Program-made: the position numbers and the translations under genes
The notes under the pieces: generated by a model
What the model saw: the letters and a program-made list of their open reading frames with translations, nothing else
Told to the model about the DNA's origin: nothing
Database searches by the model: none
In this document: positions 34,046-41,605 of the stretch, piece after piece
Layout of the letters: each line of letters opens with the position of its first letter
Position numbering within the stretch: the stretch's first letter is position 1
DNA from: JBEKHT01 sp049516595
GTDB lineage: Bacteria; Chloroflexota; Anaerolineae; Anaerolineales; RBG-16-64-43
Assembly (NCBI GenBank): GCA_049516595.1
Contig: JBEKSY010000029.1
Coordinates: forward strand, 1 to 44,661
Direction of reading: 5' to 3'
Length of the DNA stretch: 44,661 nucleotides

Positions 34046-34882
34046 CTACTCGAGCCACTCCAAGGCTGCCAAGGTTGCCTCTTGCCCCTCCTCCAGCCAG
34101 TCGGCAAACTCGGCAACGCTCTCGATGTGCAAGCGCAGCCTGATCGCCAGATACAACTTGGCGTCCAGCCCATAGTCCCCGGTCCTGATCCCCCGCATGA
34201 TATCGGGCAGGGCGGTTTGCCATTGCCGCACCAGCTGCATTGTTCTCGCCACGTCGGCTCGGCCCTTCCACGAGGGCTGTAGGCCTCTGTGTCGTGCGCC
34301 CCACGGCCTGCGACGAAGCTGGGCATCGGCTTGGTCCAGCGAGCACTCCCCGGCGAGTACCTTCTTGGCTAGCCCCGGGCGGTCCATCACGCGGCGGGCG
34401 CGTTTGACGGTGCTTTCGGCAACGCCGATCAACTTAGCGAGTTCGGCATTCGTCCTTAGAAGGGTCCCCAGGGCCGTTCTAGTCCGGCCGCGACCTATGG
34501 TGCCCCGTCGGGCCAGTTGTCCGGCCTGCTCTTTGGCCGTGACCAGCAGGAGCGCCTGCTGGCCCTGGTTCAGGTGGCGACGCATGACATTCATCGAGAC
34601 CGCGAACTCGAGGGGGTCGCCGCCTCGATGCTGGCGAAACTTGGGCGTGACCCCGGCCTTCAACGCTGCGCGGTAGCGGTGCCAGCCGTCCAGGATCTTC
34701 CCTTGGTACAGATAGATCGGCTCCCTCAGGCCGTGGCGACGAATGTCGGCGACCAGGTGCGTGAACTCGTCGGGTGACATCTCGGGGAAGAACTTCGCGT
34801 AGGGATGCGGTCGCAGGCGCTTCTTGTTTGTCGGCGTCGCCGACTTCCTTGCCGCCTTCTTCGCCCCTCGGTTCGCAACCAT
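34046..34882 (-). CDS. ParB-like nuclease-domain/HTH protein
   Basis: The 278-residue protein has a Lys/Arg-rich N-terminus and a ParB/Srx-fold domain ('LVADIRRHGLREPIYLYQGKILDGWHRYRAAL', which includes the G-x-H-R-x motif). An HTH follows ('NAELAKLIGVAESTVKRARRVMD'). The ParB fold with an HTH is used in partition (CTPase ParB), in regulators and in phage DNA-modification or anti-restriction proteins. No ParA is encoded in the element, so classical partition is doubtful. The start at 34882 follows GAGGAGGCGCG. Confidence 0.7.
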   Translation of the reverse strand: MVANRGAKKAARKSATPTNKKRLRPHPYAKFFPEMSPDEFTHLVADIRRHGLREPIYLYQGKILDGWHRYRAALKAGVTPKFRQHRGGDPLEFAVSMNVMRRHLNQGQQALLLVTAKEQAGQLARRGTIGRGRTRTALGTLLRTNAELAKLIGVAESTVKRARRVMDRPGLAKKVLAGECSLDQADAQLRRRPWGARHRGLQPSWKGRADVARTMQLVRQWQTALPDIMRGIRTGDYGLDAKLYLAIRLRLHIESVAEFADWLEEGQEATLAALEWLE

Positions 34883-35005
34883 CGCGCCTCCTCGTGAATG
34901 TGACGAGTCTATGCCCCGCGTGCCTGGCCGCCACCGCTTCGGCAATGATCTCCTTGGCCCGGGACACGGCGCGTCGGCACCGGGGAGGGGTTAGCTGCCC
35001 TCTTG

Positions 35006-35725
35006 CTACTGCTCTGGCTTAAGCGCCTCGTATCTGGCCTCGAGAGATACGAGCTTCATGGAGAAGGTGACTTGAGACAGTGGCGCGTACAGTTTGAGAA
35101 AGTCGTTGACGACCCTCAATGCGAATAATGTCAGGGAAGTCAGCTCGCCGAGTACATGCGGGATGTTGGGGTCGTCAAGGGAAAGGCCGGGCTTGGTGCG
35201 ATGCCCTTCGCCGCGCTTCGCTAGTGCGAGCGACAAACGGGGTGGGGAGGCATGGCTGCCCATGGCGGACATTTGCCCCCAAAGCCGTGTGCGGCGGTCT
35301 GTGATCTGGAGGACGCTAATGGCCCTGTCATAGGAAAAGGCGTCGCTGAATGGTTTTCCTCGAGCGGCTCTCTGTTGCATTTCAGCGAACGCATCTTGAT
35401 AGAGGCCCTTGGAGGCGATGTAGTCTAGGATTGTGAGATTCTCAAGGGCCACCCGCATGAGGGCGAACGCGTCAGCGCTGCAACCATGGAAACATAAGCG
35501 TGCGGAACTGACGATGCAGGAAAAAGTGTCGGCATGGAAGTAGTTGAAGAGACTCCTCATTTGAACTGGAATTGCGTCCCATTCTGCGGGGGACATATCG
35601 ATGGCGGAGAGCAGAGCCAGCGCGTCGGATAACAAACTGAAGCGATCAGGGTTCTGCGAGATGTGCCTAGCCGTTACCTGGTCCTGTAGAGAGAAGATGC
35701 GCCCGAGGAGCGAGTCTGTGTACAC
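35006..35725 (-). CDS. DUF5677-like helical protein
   Basis: The 239-residue protein is all-helical. 'SSARLCFHGCSADAFALMRVALENLTILDYI' resembles the core of DUF5677 and related HEPN-like proteins found in accessory and defence regions. A clear RxxxxH ribonuclease motif is not visible, so activity is uncertain. The GTG at 35725 has GCGAGGAT upstream; an ATG at 35842 would add low-quality sequence. It lies upstream of the small RNA in plus coordinates and is transcribed away from it. Confidence 0.5.
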   Translation of the reverse strand: MYTDSLLGRIFSLQDQVTARHISQNPDRFSLLSDALALLSAIDMSPAEWDAIPVQMRSLFNYFHADTFSCIVSSARLCFHGCSADAFALMRVALENLTILDYIASKGLYQDAFAEMQQRAARGKPFSDAFSYDRAISVLQITDRRTRLWGQMSAMGSHASPPRLSLALAKRGEGHRTKPGLSLDDPNIPHVLGELTSLTLFALRVVNDFLKLYAPLSQVTFSMKLVSLEARYEALKPEQ

Positions 35726-35865
35726 TTGGAATCCTCGCGTCGTATGACAGAATGGCGACTGGCCGCCCAACGGCCTCGAGCTATGCTGCCTGGCCAAGCC
35801 ATGCCACCCCCTGCCACTCCCCGACATCAGATTCACAGGCATTGTGCGGCATTGGAAGCTGCCTC

Positions 35866-35894
35866 TTGAAATTGGAGGAGTTTGGCCGTATAAT
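35866..35894 (+). promoter_or_regulatory. near-consensus promoter of small RNA
   Basis: TTGAAA (35866-35871), an exact 17-bp spacer and a perfect TATAAT (35889-35894) stand on the plus strand between two minus-strand genes. The start point should be at about 35899-35901. Confidence 0.8.
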
Positions 35895-35898
35895 AATC

Positions 35899-35961
35899 AT
35901 GGATCCAAACCCCGGTTATCCGGGCAGAGGATCCATCCGGGGCGGAAACGCCCCTTTTTTT
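35899..35961 (+). ncRNA. about 61-nt structured small RNA beside DUF3800
   Basis: From the predicted start, nearly every base pairs. The outer stem is ATGGATCC/GGATCCAT (35899-35906 with 35929-35936, 8 bp). An AAAC/CAGA internal loop encloses the inner stem CCCGG/CCGGG (35911-35915 with 35920-35924, loop TTAT). Two bases later comes the terminator GGGGCG-GAAA-CGCCCC-T7. The RNA is convergent with the DUF3800 gene, whose stop is 5 bp beyond the T tract. Rfam lists several DUF3800 RNA motifs found beside DUF3800 genes; whether this matches one needs a covariance search. A 23-codon leaderless ORF covers it but would lose its stop to the terminator. Confidence 0.7.
35939..35961 (+). terminator. 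intrinsic terminator of the small RNA
   Basis: GGGGCG, GAAA tetraloop, CGCCCC and seven T residues on the plus strand. On the minus strand no T tract follows, so it serves only the small RNA. Confidence 0.92.
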
Positions 35962-35966
35962 GTTCC

Positions 35967-36734
35967 CTAGAGCCGGACAATCCCAAGTGGGTCCCTTGGC
36001 GAAGCCACCTTGCAAAGCACTGGTTCAAGCCTCTTAAGGTAGTTCTCTGCGCTCTTCTTCTTCACATACGCACTTGGGCAGACGAACTGGTAGAGCAGGA
36101 ATGCGACTAGGTCGGCCGCCTGCACAAAGTATGACTGGCGGGAATCGCGAAAACTAGGGTCTTCCACAACATGGCAGATCTGGATGTTTCGATAGCCTAG
36201 GCCAAACTCTGGTTGGTTGGGCACGGGGTTGTACCTCCGCATTTGCCGTACAAGCCGCCTCAACTTGTTGTCCTCCGGGTGATCCGGGAAAACCATTCCC
36301 CTCTCGTCCGGGTTGGATAGACCCGGGAAGTTATGGCTCGAAATGGTGTTCTCAAACCGCTGCAGAAGGGCCTTCCACGCCATCGCGAACACATCGTAGG
36401 CAGCAGTCTTCCCCTGCTTGTCCACAAGAACGTTGACTATGCTGATGTCGGCCATGCTTGCAAGCTCGTCGGCGAACATTCGCAAAATGGTGAGGCGGTT
36501 GTACCTAGGAATGCGGACCAACTCTTTCGGGGCAGTCATCATTGCCGCAGCATGGATTTCCTCACTCGGTTTCAGACCAAACGCGCCTCTCATCCTTCGC
36601 CTGAAGGCGGTGACCTGATCGAGGTACGTTTGCCATCGGAGTTCGTGCACGACGAGACCAGAGAGGGCGAAGTACCTCGTGGGAGAATTGGCAAGCCCTG
36701 GATCCCCGCTACTGTCCACGTACATGAGGTACAT
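35967..36734 (-). CDS. DUF3800 domain protein
   Basis: The 255-residue protein starts with 'MYLMYVDSSGDPG', the DUF3800 signature (usually Y-x-D-E-S-G-D-x-G; here SS replaces ES). 'SIVNVLVDKQGK' and the C-terminal 'SRQSYFVQAADLVAFLLYQF' (the QxADxxA block) are the other conserved acidic motifs. The fold is predicted to be RNase H-like, suggesting a metal-dependent nuclease, though activity is not established. GGAG precedes the ATG. It is convergent with the small RNA. DUF3800 genes are frequent in mobile elements, and several are linked to short structured RNAs. Confidence 0.85.
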   Translation of the reverse strand: MYLMYVDSSGDPGLANSPTRYFALSGLVVHELRWQTYLDQVTAFRRRMRGAFGLKPSEEIHAAAMMTAPKELVRIPRYNRLTILRMFADELASMADISIVNVLVDKQGKTAAYDVFAMAWKALLQRFENTISSHNFPGLSNPDERGMVFPDHPEDNKLRRLVRQMRRYNPVPNQPEFGLGYRNIQICHVVEDPSFRDSRQSYFVQAADLVAFLLYQFVCPSAYVKKKSAENYLKRLEPVLCKVASPRDPLGIVRL

Positions 36735-36870
36735 AGCAGTCGCTCCATGTACTGGCTAGGTGGTTTGGTAGCGACACCCTCTATTCTAGACCTGTGGCAT
36801 CCAAAAAAACCACATCGCACAGAACCTGCAACATCGGCACGCGAAATCGCCAAGAGGGCCGTTGACGGGG

Positions 36871-36896
36871 CTTTCGCACCGCCCGGCCTTGCCGGG
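36871..36896. repeat. GC-rich hairpin after the anchored small protein
   Basis: GCACC-G-CCCGGC pairs with GCCGGG-GGTGC around a CTT loop, with one bulged G. No T tract is present. It lies 18 bp past the stop of the 36914-37438 gene and may mark a transcript end. Confidence 0.4.
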
Positions 36897-36913
36897 GGTG
36901 CCCGTAGGTTGCC

Positions 36914-37438
36914 TTATTTGGAGGGCATGTCGTAGTGGTGCCGAAGGGTCTGGAACGAGGTGCGGTCGTAGTCGGCCCTGATGACGGCCTCCATCGGCTC
37001 GATCAGGTCCAGGTGTATCCCGGCCTGGTCCCGGCCCGCCGCGGCTTCAAGCACATCGGCGTCAATGAAATGACGGTTGTATAGTTCGCACACCTTCTCG
37101 AAGTAGTGCGCAACCCTTCTTCGGGCATGGTCAAGGGCGCGCCCGATCCTCACGGGCCTCCCGTGCAGCTTGCCGAAGTCCTGGGCAAACGTCTCACCGT
37201 GCTTCTCTCGCCATCGGCGAAGAAGATTGATGGCGTCTTGCATGTCCTGGGAAGCGTAGTCGTCCAGCAAGCCGCTAAGCAGCTGGGCCTGCGTGCTGCG
37301 GTGTGTCTCACGGGCTGAGTGTGCGGCCTCTTTCGCCGACACCCCTGCGGCAATCGCCGTCGCCAGCGCGACCACTCCCAGCCCCGCCTGAATGAACAAG
37401 CTCAACTCTGTCTCGTCAAGCTGCGGAATCCCCGACAT
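36914..37438 (-). CDS. membrane-anchored small protein
   Basis: The 174-residue product starts at 37438 after GGGGAGGG. One N-terminal TM helix ('IQAGLGVVALATAIAAGVSA') is followed by a cytosolic helical domain ('LLSGLLDDYASQDMQDAINLLRRWREKHG', 'VCELYNRHFIDADVLEAAAG'). It resembles the loosely defined DUF4760-type anchored proteins, without certainty. It is probably cargo in one cluster with the DUF3800 gene. Confidence 0.6.
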   Translation of the reverse strand: MSGIPQLDETELSLFIQAGLGVVALATAIAAGVSAKEAAHSARETHRSTQAQLLSGLLDDYASQDMQDAINLLRRWREKHGETFAQDFGKLHGRPVRIGRALDHARRRVAHYFEKVCELYNRHFIDADVLEAAAGRDQAGIHLDLIEPMEAVIRADYDRTSFQTLRHHYDMPSK

Positions 37439-37779
37439 GGCAACCCTCCCCTCGATGATCCAACCCCCGCTGGCAGTCGCATCAATTCTATGCGCCCAGC
37501 ACACGGCGGCAAATCGCCTACTCTCATGCAAAACGGGCACTCGGCAAAATCGCACCCTCTCAACTCCGCACTCACCGCCCGACTTACAACCGCCGCCAAC
37601 CACACACACGGCGTGCCAAAATCGCATCATCGCAGCGTCAGACTTCATGAACATGAGCCTACTGGATCATGCGAGCGTACGGGGCCCACCTGCCACCGGG
37701 GGGGATGACAGCGAGAGGCCGCCCCGTGGTGGCGGCGGCCTACATATATAGAGCAGGTGCAGTGATGCAGCTGTGCCAC
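37439..37779. other. intergenic region between integrase and anchored protein
   Basis: No gene is convincing. A GGCCGCC/GGCGGCC-type hairpin lies at about 37717-37741, just after the integrase 3' end, next to an AT-rich TACATATATAG. Confidence 0.4.
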
Positions 37780-38772
37780 TCACACCTTATCGCCGGGGCT
37801 GTGCGCGTGATGCGAGGCGCGCAGGTCGTCGGTGGTGCGAGAGGCATAGCGCAGGATCAACCCAAGTCCGGCATGCCCGAGGAGCCGCTGCAAGTCAACC
37901 ACGCTCCCACCGTCGCGCAAGAACTCGGTCGCCATCGCGCGACGAAACGAATGGATCGGTGGAGCCGGAACCTTGGCGCGCCAGGCCAGTCGTTCGATGA
38001 TACGACGAAGGCCGCTGTAACTCAGTCGCTGGCCGTAGGGCAAGCTGCAGAACAACGCCTGTGCCTTCAAGGGGTGGTGCCGCAGCCACGCTCGCACGGC
38101 CCGACTGGCCTTCTGGCTCAGGAAGACTTGACGCGCCTTCTTGGTCTTGGACCGTCGCACTGTCAGCGTGCCCGTGGCCTCGTCCAGATCGCCCATGTCG
38201 AACCCGCACAACTCCCCCGCCCGTACGCCACTATCCAGTAGGGTCAGTAGAACAGCCTTGTTTCTGGCTCGTCTGGCCTCGTTGGGGATCTGCTCGTTGG
38301 CCCGCAGCAGGGCTTGCACCGTGTCCAACTCCACGGGCGGTAACAACTTCTCGGGCAGCGGCGGCGCTTTGACCTTGTCGATGGGGTTGCGCTCTTCGAT
38401 GTCATACTGGTCCCAGTACCACTTCAGCCAGGTGCGCATCGTGCGGTAGAACTGATGGACCCCGCCTTCGTTGTGCTTGCCTGTCTCACGCAACCATGCG
38501 ATGAAGGCGCGCAGGTGATCGGGCGTCAACTCGTCCATGGCCGTGATGCCCGCGCTGCGCATGAACTTGGTCAGAGTCGTCAACCGTTTGCCATACAACT
38601 GGCACGTGCTGCGCGCCGTTCCCTCACTCGACTTAGCGATGACAAACGTCGCGACCGCATGCGCGATAGTCTCGCGACGAGTACCCGGTGCAACGGCCAG
38701 CTCCCTGCTACTCAACTCCTCGTCCCCCACATTTCCCAACTCATCGTCCAAAAGCCCCAGCCCACTTTCCAC
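37780..38772 (-). CDS. tyrosine recombinase (integrase)
   Basis: The 330-residue phage-type integrase has an N-terminal SAM-like core-binding domain ('STCQLYGKRLTTLTKFMRSAG...FIAWLRETGK') and a catalytic domain. 'LLDSGVRAGELCGFDMGDLD' holds the first Arg, 'VRRSKTKKARQVFLS' the Lys, 'IHSFRRAMATEFLRDGG' the H-x-x-R (HSFRR for the usual HxLRH), 'LQRLLGHAGL' the second His, and 'LRYASRTTDD' the nucleophilic Tyr. The GTG start follows AAGGAGGAAAC, which is itself buried in a hairpin. The gene is 92 bp from the repeat in ftsY, fitting recombination at that site. Confidence 0.92.
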   Translation of the reverse strand: MESGLGLLDDELGNVGDEELSSRELAVAPGTRRETIAHAVATFVIAKSSEGTARSTCQLYGKRLTTLTKFMRSAGITAMDELTPDHLRAFIAWLRETGKHNEGGVHQFYRTMRTWLKWYWDQYDIEERNPIDKVKAPPLPEKLLPPVELDTVQALLRANEQIPNEARRARNKAVLLTLLDSGVRAGELCGFDMGDLDEATGTLTVRRSKTKKARQVFLSQKASRAVRAWLRHHPLKAQALFCSLPYGQRLSYSGLRRIIERLAWRAKVPAPPIHSFRRAMATEFLRDGGSVVDLQRLLGHAGLGLILRYASRTTDDLRASHHAHSPGDKV

Positions 38773-38775
38773 GTT

Positions 38776-38792
38776 TCCTCCTTGTCGGAGGA
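38776..38792 (-). promoter_or_regulatory. hairpin over integrase ribosome-binding site
   Basis: On the minus strand TCCTCC (38792-38787), loop GACAA and GGAGGA (38781-38776) pair. The second arm is the integrase Shine-Dalgarno, three bases before the GTG, so translation may be held low by default. Confidence 0.5.
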
Positions 38793-38848
38793 CGCGCTAC
38801 AGGGCTAAATCCGCTTGAATCGTAGGGGAAACGGGCCTGCGCTCGAAC

Positions 38849-39766
38849 TCACTCAGCGACCAGTGGCTCGAGAAGCCCCTGCACAAACAATTGGGGGTCG
38901 AATTGCCGGAGGTCCTCCAGTCCTTCTCCCAGACCGACATACCGAATCGGAATTCTCAATTCGGACTGGATAGCGAAGGCGACACCGCCGCGAGCGGAAC
39001 CGTCCAACTTGGCCAGGATGGCGCCCGAAACGCCGACGGCCTCCTGAAATGCGTGAGCTTGCGCCAGCCCATTCTGCCCTGTGGTGGCGTCCAGGACCAG
39101 CCAAGTCTCATGCGGGGCGCCCGGCACAACCTTGCCCAGAACCCGACCAATCTTCTTCAGTTCTTCCATCAGATTGTAGCGGGTGTGCAGTCGACCGGCA
39201 GTGTCAACCAGGAGAACATCCACGCCTCGCGCCAAGGCCGCAGCCGCCGCATCATGCGCTACAGCCGCGGGATCGCTGCCCGGACGCCCGGAGATCACCT
39301 CTACCCCGACCCTTTCCGCCCATTCCTCCAGTTGATCCCTTGCCGCTGCCCGGTAGGTGTCGGCAGCCGCCAGAAGCACTTTCTTCCCCTTCTGCTTCCA
39401 ATGCCAAGCGACTTTCGCCATCGAGGTGGTCTTGCCTGAACCGTTGGCACCGACAAATAGAAGAATCGTGGGAATTGCGGAAGGTTCCCAGTCGCTCGAT
39501 CGAGGAACCCACTGCAGCAGGAGGTCCTGGAGGCTCCGGCGCAGATCCTCCCGGCGGAGCAGCCCATCCTCCTGGACCGCCTTTTTCAATTGCGTGCTGA
39601 TTACCTGCGCCAGATGGGGGCCCAGGTCTGCCCGAAGGAGCAGCTCTTCCACCTCGTCCCAGGTGGCAGAGCTGATTTCGCTGCCCCCTAGAAGCGAAAC
39701 CACGCGGCCGAAAGCGGATCGCCTCGTCTTGTCCAGCGCGCGACCCCACCCGGATCGGCCTTCCAT
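38849..39766 (-). CDS. ftsY: signal recognition particle receptor FtsY
   Basis: The 305-residue SRP receptor GTPase docks ribosome-SRP complexes at the membrane. It has an N domain of about 90 residues and the G domain: 'GANGSGKTTSMAKVA', 'DTYRAAARDQLEEWA', 'LVDTAGRLHT', 'AKLDGSARGG' and the FtsY-specific 'VGLGEGLEDLRQFDPQLFV'. There is no acidic A domain, as in many non-proteobacteria. The ATG at 39766 has no ribosome site but lies 7 bases after a TATAAT, so the mRNA is probably leaderless. The last codons ('LVAE') appear to come from the integrated element; the original end seems to be 'QATLS' at 25475-25457. Confidence 0.95.
   Translation of the reverse strand: MEGRSGWGRALDKTRRSAFGRVVSLLGGSEISSATWDEVEELLLRADLGPHLAQVISTQLKKAVQEDGLLRREDLRRSLQDLLLQWVPRSSDWEPSAIPTILLFVGANGSGKTTSMAKVAWHWKQKGKKVLLAAADTYRAAARDQLEEWAERVGVEVISGRPGSDPAAVAHDAAAAALARGVDVLLVDTAGRLHTRYNLMEELKKIGRVLGKVVPGAPHETWLVLDATTGQNGLAQAHAFQEAVGVSGAILAKLDGSARGGVAFAIQSELRIPIRYVGLGEGLEDLRQFDPQLFVQGLLEPLVAE
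38865..38879 (+). repeat. attachment-site repeat, right copy inside ftsY
   Basis: 15-bp copy identical to 25476-25490, encoding 'GLLEP' near the C-terminus of FtsY. Confidence 0.75.
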
Positions 39767-39773
39767 TGTGAGG

Positions 39774-39782
39774 ATTATATCA
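39774..39782 (-). promoter_or_regulatory. extended -10 promoter of ftsY
   Basis: On the minus strand TGATATAAT (39782-39774) ends 7 nt before the ATG, implying a leaderless or nearly leaderless transcript. Confidence 0.6.
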
Positions 39783-40009
39783 TCCGGATTCTGGCCTAGA
39801 GAGAAACCGGCCGAGGGCGGCGAGAGGTCGAGGCGATGATCGCTCTCCTCCTGGAGGCCGCTCTCGCCGGAGGACACCCTCGAGCGGTCCTCTCCCGGCC
39901 TGACCCCCCTCAAGCTGCCCGACCCGCGTGCCAGGCCCGCTGATCTCAATCACAAACTGGCTGTCACCTTTCCGCCTGGCCATCCGGGTTTGGGCGAAGT
40001 CGACCCCGC

Positions 40010-40048
40010 GGAGGTCAAAACGCCCTGAGCGGTGGCTTTTTTACCTCC
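40010..40048. terminator. possible bidirectional terminator hairpin
   Basis: GGAGGT/ACCTCC arms (40010-40015 with 40043-40048) enclose AAAA/TTTT and a GCC/GGC stem, so an A-tract, stem and T-tract appear on both strands. It would end the flippase-like gene's transcript on the minus strand. Confidence 0.4.
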
Positions 40049-40327
40049 CCGCAGTCAAGACCAGTCGGAAAGCGGAGGGGGAACTCGCCCCCAGGCTCCC
40101 CCTGACCCAAATCGGGCCTATCCCCGCTCGGCCAGTTCCTGGCCACCTCGACCGGGCTTGCTCACAAGGAATGATCGCATGTCCCGAGCCTGTTCTTCCT
40201 CCATGGCCGATGAAGGCGATGACTCCGGGATCGAGGATGATCGAGAAGAGGCCGACCCCTCAAGGCAGCCGGGCAATCCTTGCGCTCCAGGGATCCCGCT
40301 TCCCCTCCTCATTGCGGCGCCCCGGCC

Positions 40328-41389
40328 TCAGCCGTCTCCGTTCTTGATCGTAAGCTCGGTGCCGCCGGGGGACGGTGCCGCCACACTTTCTTCGTCTGCT
40401 TCCTTCCTGACCTTTCCCCAACTCAGGCTTTGGCGCGTCATGAACCAAGCCCCCAAGGCCGTGATCGGAAGCCAGAGCGCCGCGTGCAGGACCAGGGTGT
40501 ACCCGGCCGCCGGGGCGGAGGGAACCCCAAAAGCCTCGAGGACCGCGATTCCCGGAGTATCGAAGGTCCCCAGGTAACCCGGGGCGGAAGGAAGAGTTGT
40601 TGCTAGGTTCACCACCCCGTTCATCAACATTAGGGCGAAGAAGCTGACCCGGAAACTAAAGGCCTGCATTACGAGGTAGTATTTGCTCGTTTCCAATAGC
40701 CAGATAATCACCGATGTAACAAAGATCCCCAAGGCCTCACGAGGCGACCGCAAGGAAGCGAAGCCAGCCAGGAACTTTTCCACCAGGGGCTCCACCGGCT
40801 CCCTCCACCGGCGTGGCAGGGCTTTCTGCAGGAGAGCGCGCAGGACCCGGGCTGTGGTGGCGGGATACATGGCCGCCAAAAGGAAAATGAGCAGGGCCCC
40901 GAAGAATGCGGCCGCGCCGAGCAGAGCCACGTCGCGGATGCTCCCGGCCAAACCCGAGTTGCCAGTCACTCCAGCCAGTTCAGGAAGGTTGACAAACACA
41001 AACATCAGCATCACTACCCCATCGAAGACTCTCTCGACGAGGATCGTGGCCAGCGATGCGCTGATCGGCACAGAGAAGTTCCTTCTGAGAACATAGGCCC
41101 TCAGCACTTCGCCCGCCCGGGCAGGGTATATGTTGTTCCCCATATAACCAATGGTTACAATTGGAAACAGCTTGACCGGGGAAACGGATTTCAGGGGCCG
41201 GAGAAGATAGTGCCACCGCCATGTCCGAACCGCTACGGCCACGAAGTACACAGCCACTGCGGGAAGGAGCCAGATGTAGGCTGCGCCTTTCAGGACTTGC
41301 CAGACCTGGTCAAATCTCAGGCTTCGCAGGGGGAAGTAGAGAAGTCCGACGCTGATCAGTACCCCAAGCCATAATCGCCAGTTTCTCAT
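40328..41389 (-). CDS. flippase-like membrane protein (LPG synthase TM family)
   Basis: The 353-residue protein has eight or more TM helices and belongs to the UPF0104/lysylphosphatidylglycerol-synthase TM domain family (AglD/MprF-N-like). The conserved segment 'GYMGNNIYPARAGEVLRAYVL' and 'TILVERVFDGVVMLMFVF' are diagnostic. No aminoacyl-transferase domain is attached, so it is more likely a lipid or lipid-linked-sugar translocase than a lipid-modifying enzyme. It starts at the ATG at 41389 and is separated from ftsY by a 561-bp gap. Confidence 0.88.
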   Translation of the reverse strand: MRNWRLWLGVLISVGLLYFPLRSLRFDQVWQVLKGAAYIWLLPAVAVYFVAVAVRTWRWHYLLRPLKSVSPVKLFPIVTIGYMGNNIYPARAGEVLRAYVLRRNFSVPISASLATILVERVFDGVVMLMFVFVNLPELAGVTGNSGLAGSIRDVALLGAAAFFGALLIFLLAAMYPATTARVLRALLQKALPRRWREPVEPLVEKFLAGFASLRSPREALGIFVTSVIIWLLETSKYYLVMQAFSFRVSFFALMLMNGVVNLATTLPSAPGYLGTFDTPGIAVLEAFGVPSAPAAGYTLVLHAALWLPITALGAWFMTRQSLSWGKVRKEADEESVAAPSPGGTELTIKNGDG

Positions 41390-41605
41390 TCGGGAGTCGT
41401 ATCTGGCCTCAGATCAATTGGAGACGATTTGGTCCCCGGGGCGTTGTTGCCGGCAGGAGGGAGGCGGTGCGCATTCTATCACCGAAATCAGCGATCGATT
41501 CGTCAGGAAAAGGGATCATGGACCCTCGAGGCCCTCGCGCGCTCAGGTGACGAACTTCCATTCTTCCTCCCGCGGGCAGAACCCGTGGACATTCTCAGGG
41601 GCTCG

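Larger units (their letters stand above)
25476..38879. mobile_element. integrative element at the ftsY 3' end (satellite or plasmid-like)
   Basis: A perfect 15-bp direct repeat, GGCTCGAGAAGCCCC, lies at 25476-25490 and 38865-38879, spaced 13,389 bp. The right copy is within the last codons of ftsY. The tyrosine integrase gene is next to it inside the element. Read in the ftsY frame, the left copy continues as 'GLLEPQATLS' and a stop at 25459-25457, which looks like the displaced native end of ftsY; the element supplies the current 'LVAE' tail. Inside are replication (RepA-like), two packaging-like genes, small ORFs and cargo, but no capsid, portal, tail or large terminase genes. It could be a phage satellite, an integrated plasmid or a decayed prophage. 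Confidence 0.8.
39767..40327. other. intergenic region upstream of ftsY
   Basis: No gene is visible in these 561 bp. They hold the ftsY promoter and the hairpin at 40010-40048; nothing else is recognised. Confidence 0.5.

Noticed and set aside
35899..35970. 23-codon ORF starting at the ATG of the small RNA
   Set aside because: There is no ribosome site, the codons follow perfect RNA stems, and the terminator would release the transcript before the stop codon.
38773..38864. tRNA-like text near the integrase as attachment site
   Set aside because: No cloverleaf can be formed; the 15-bp repeat in ftsY explains the boundary.
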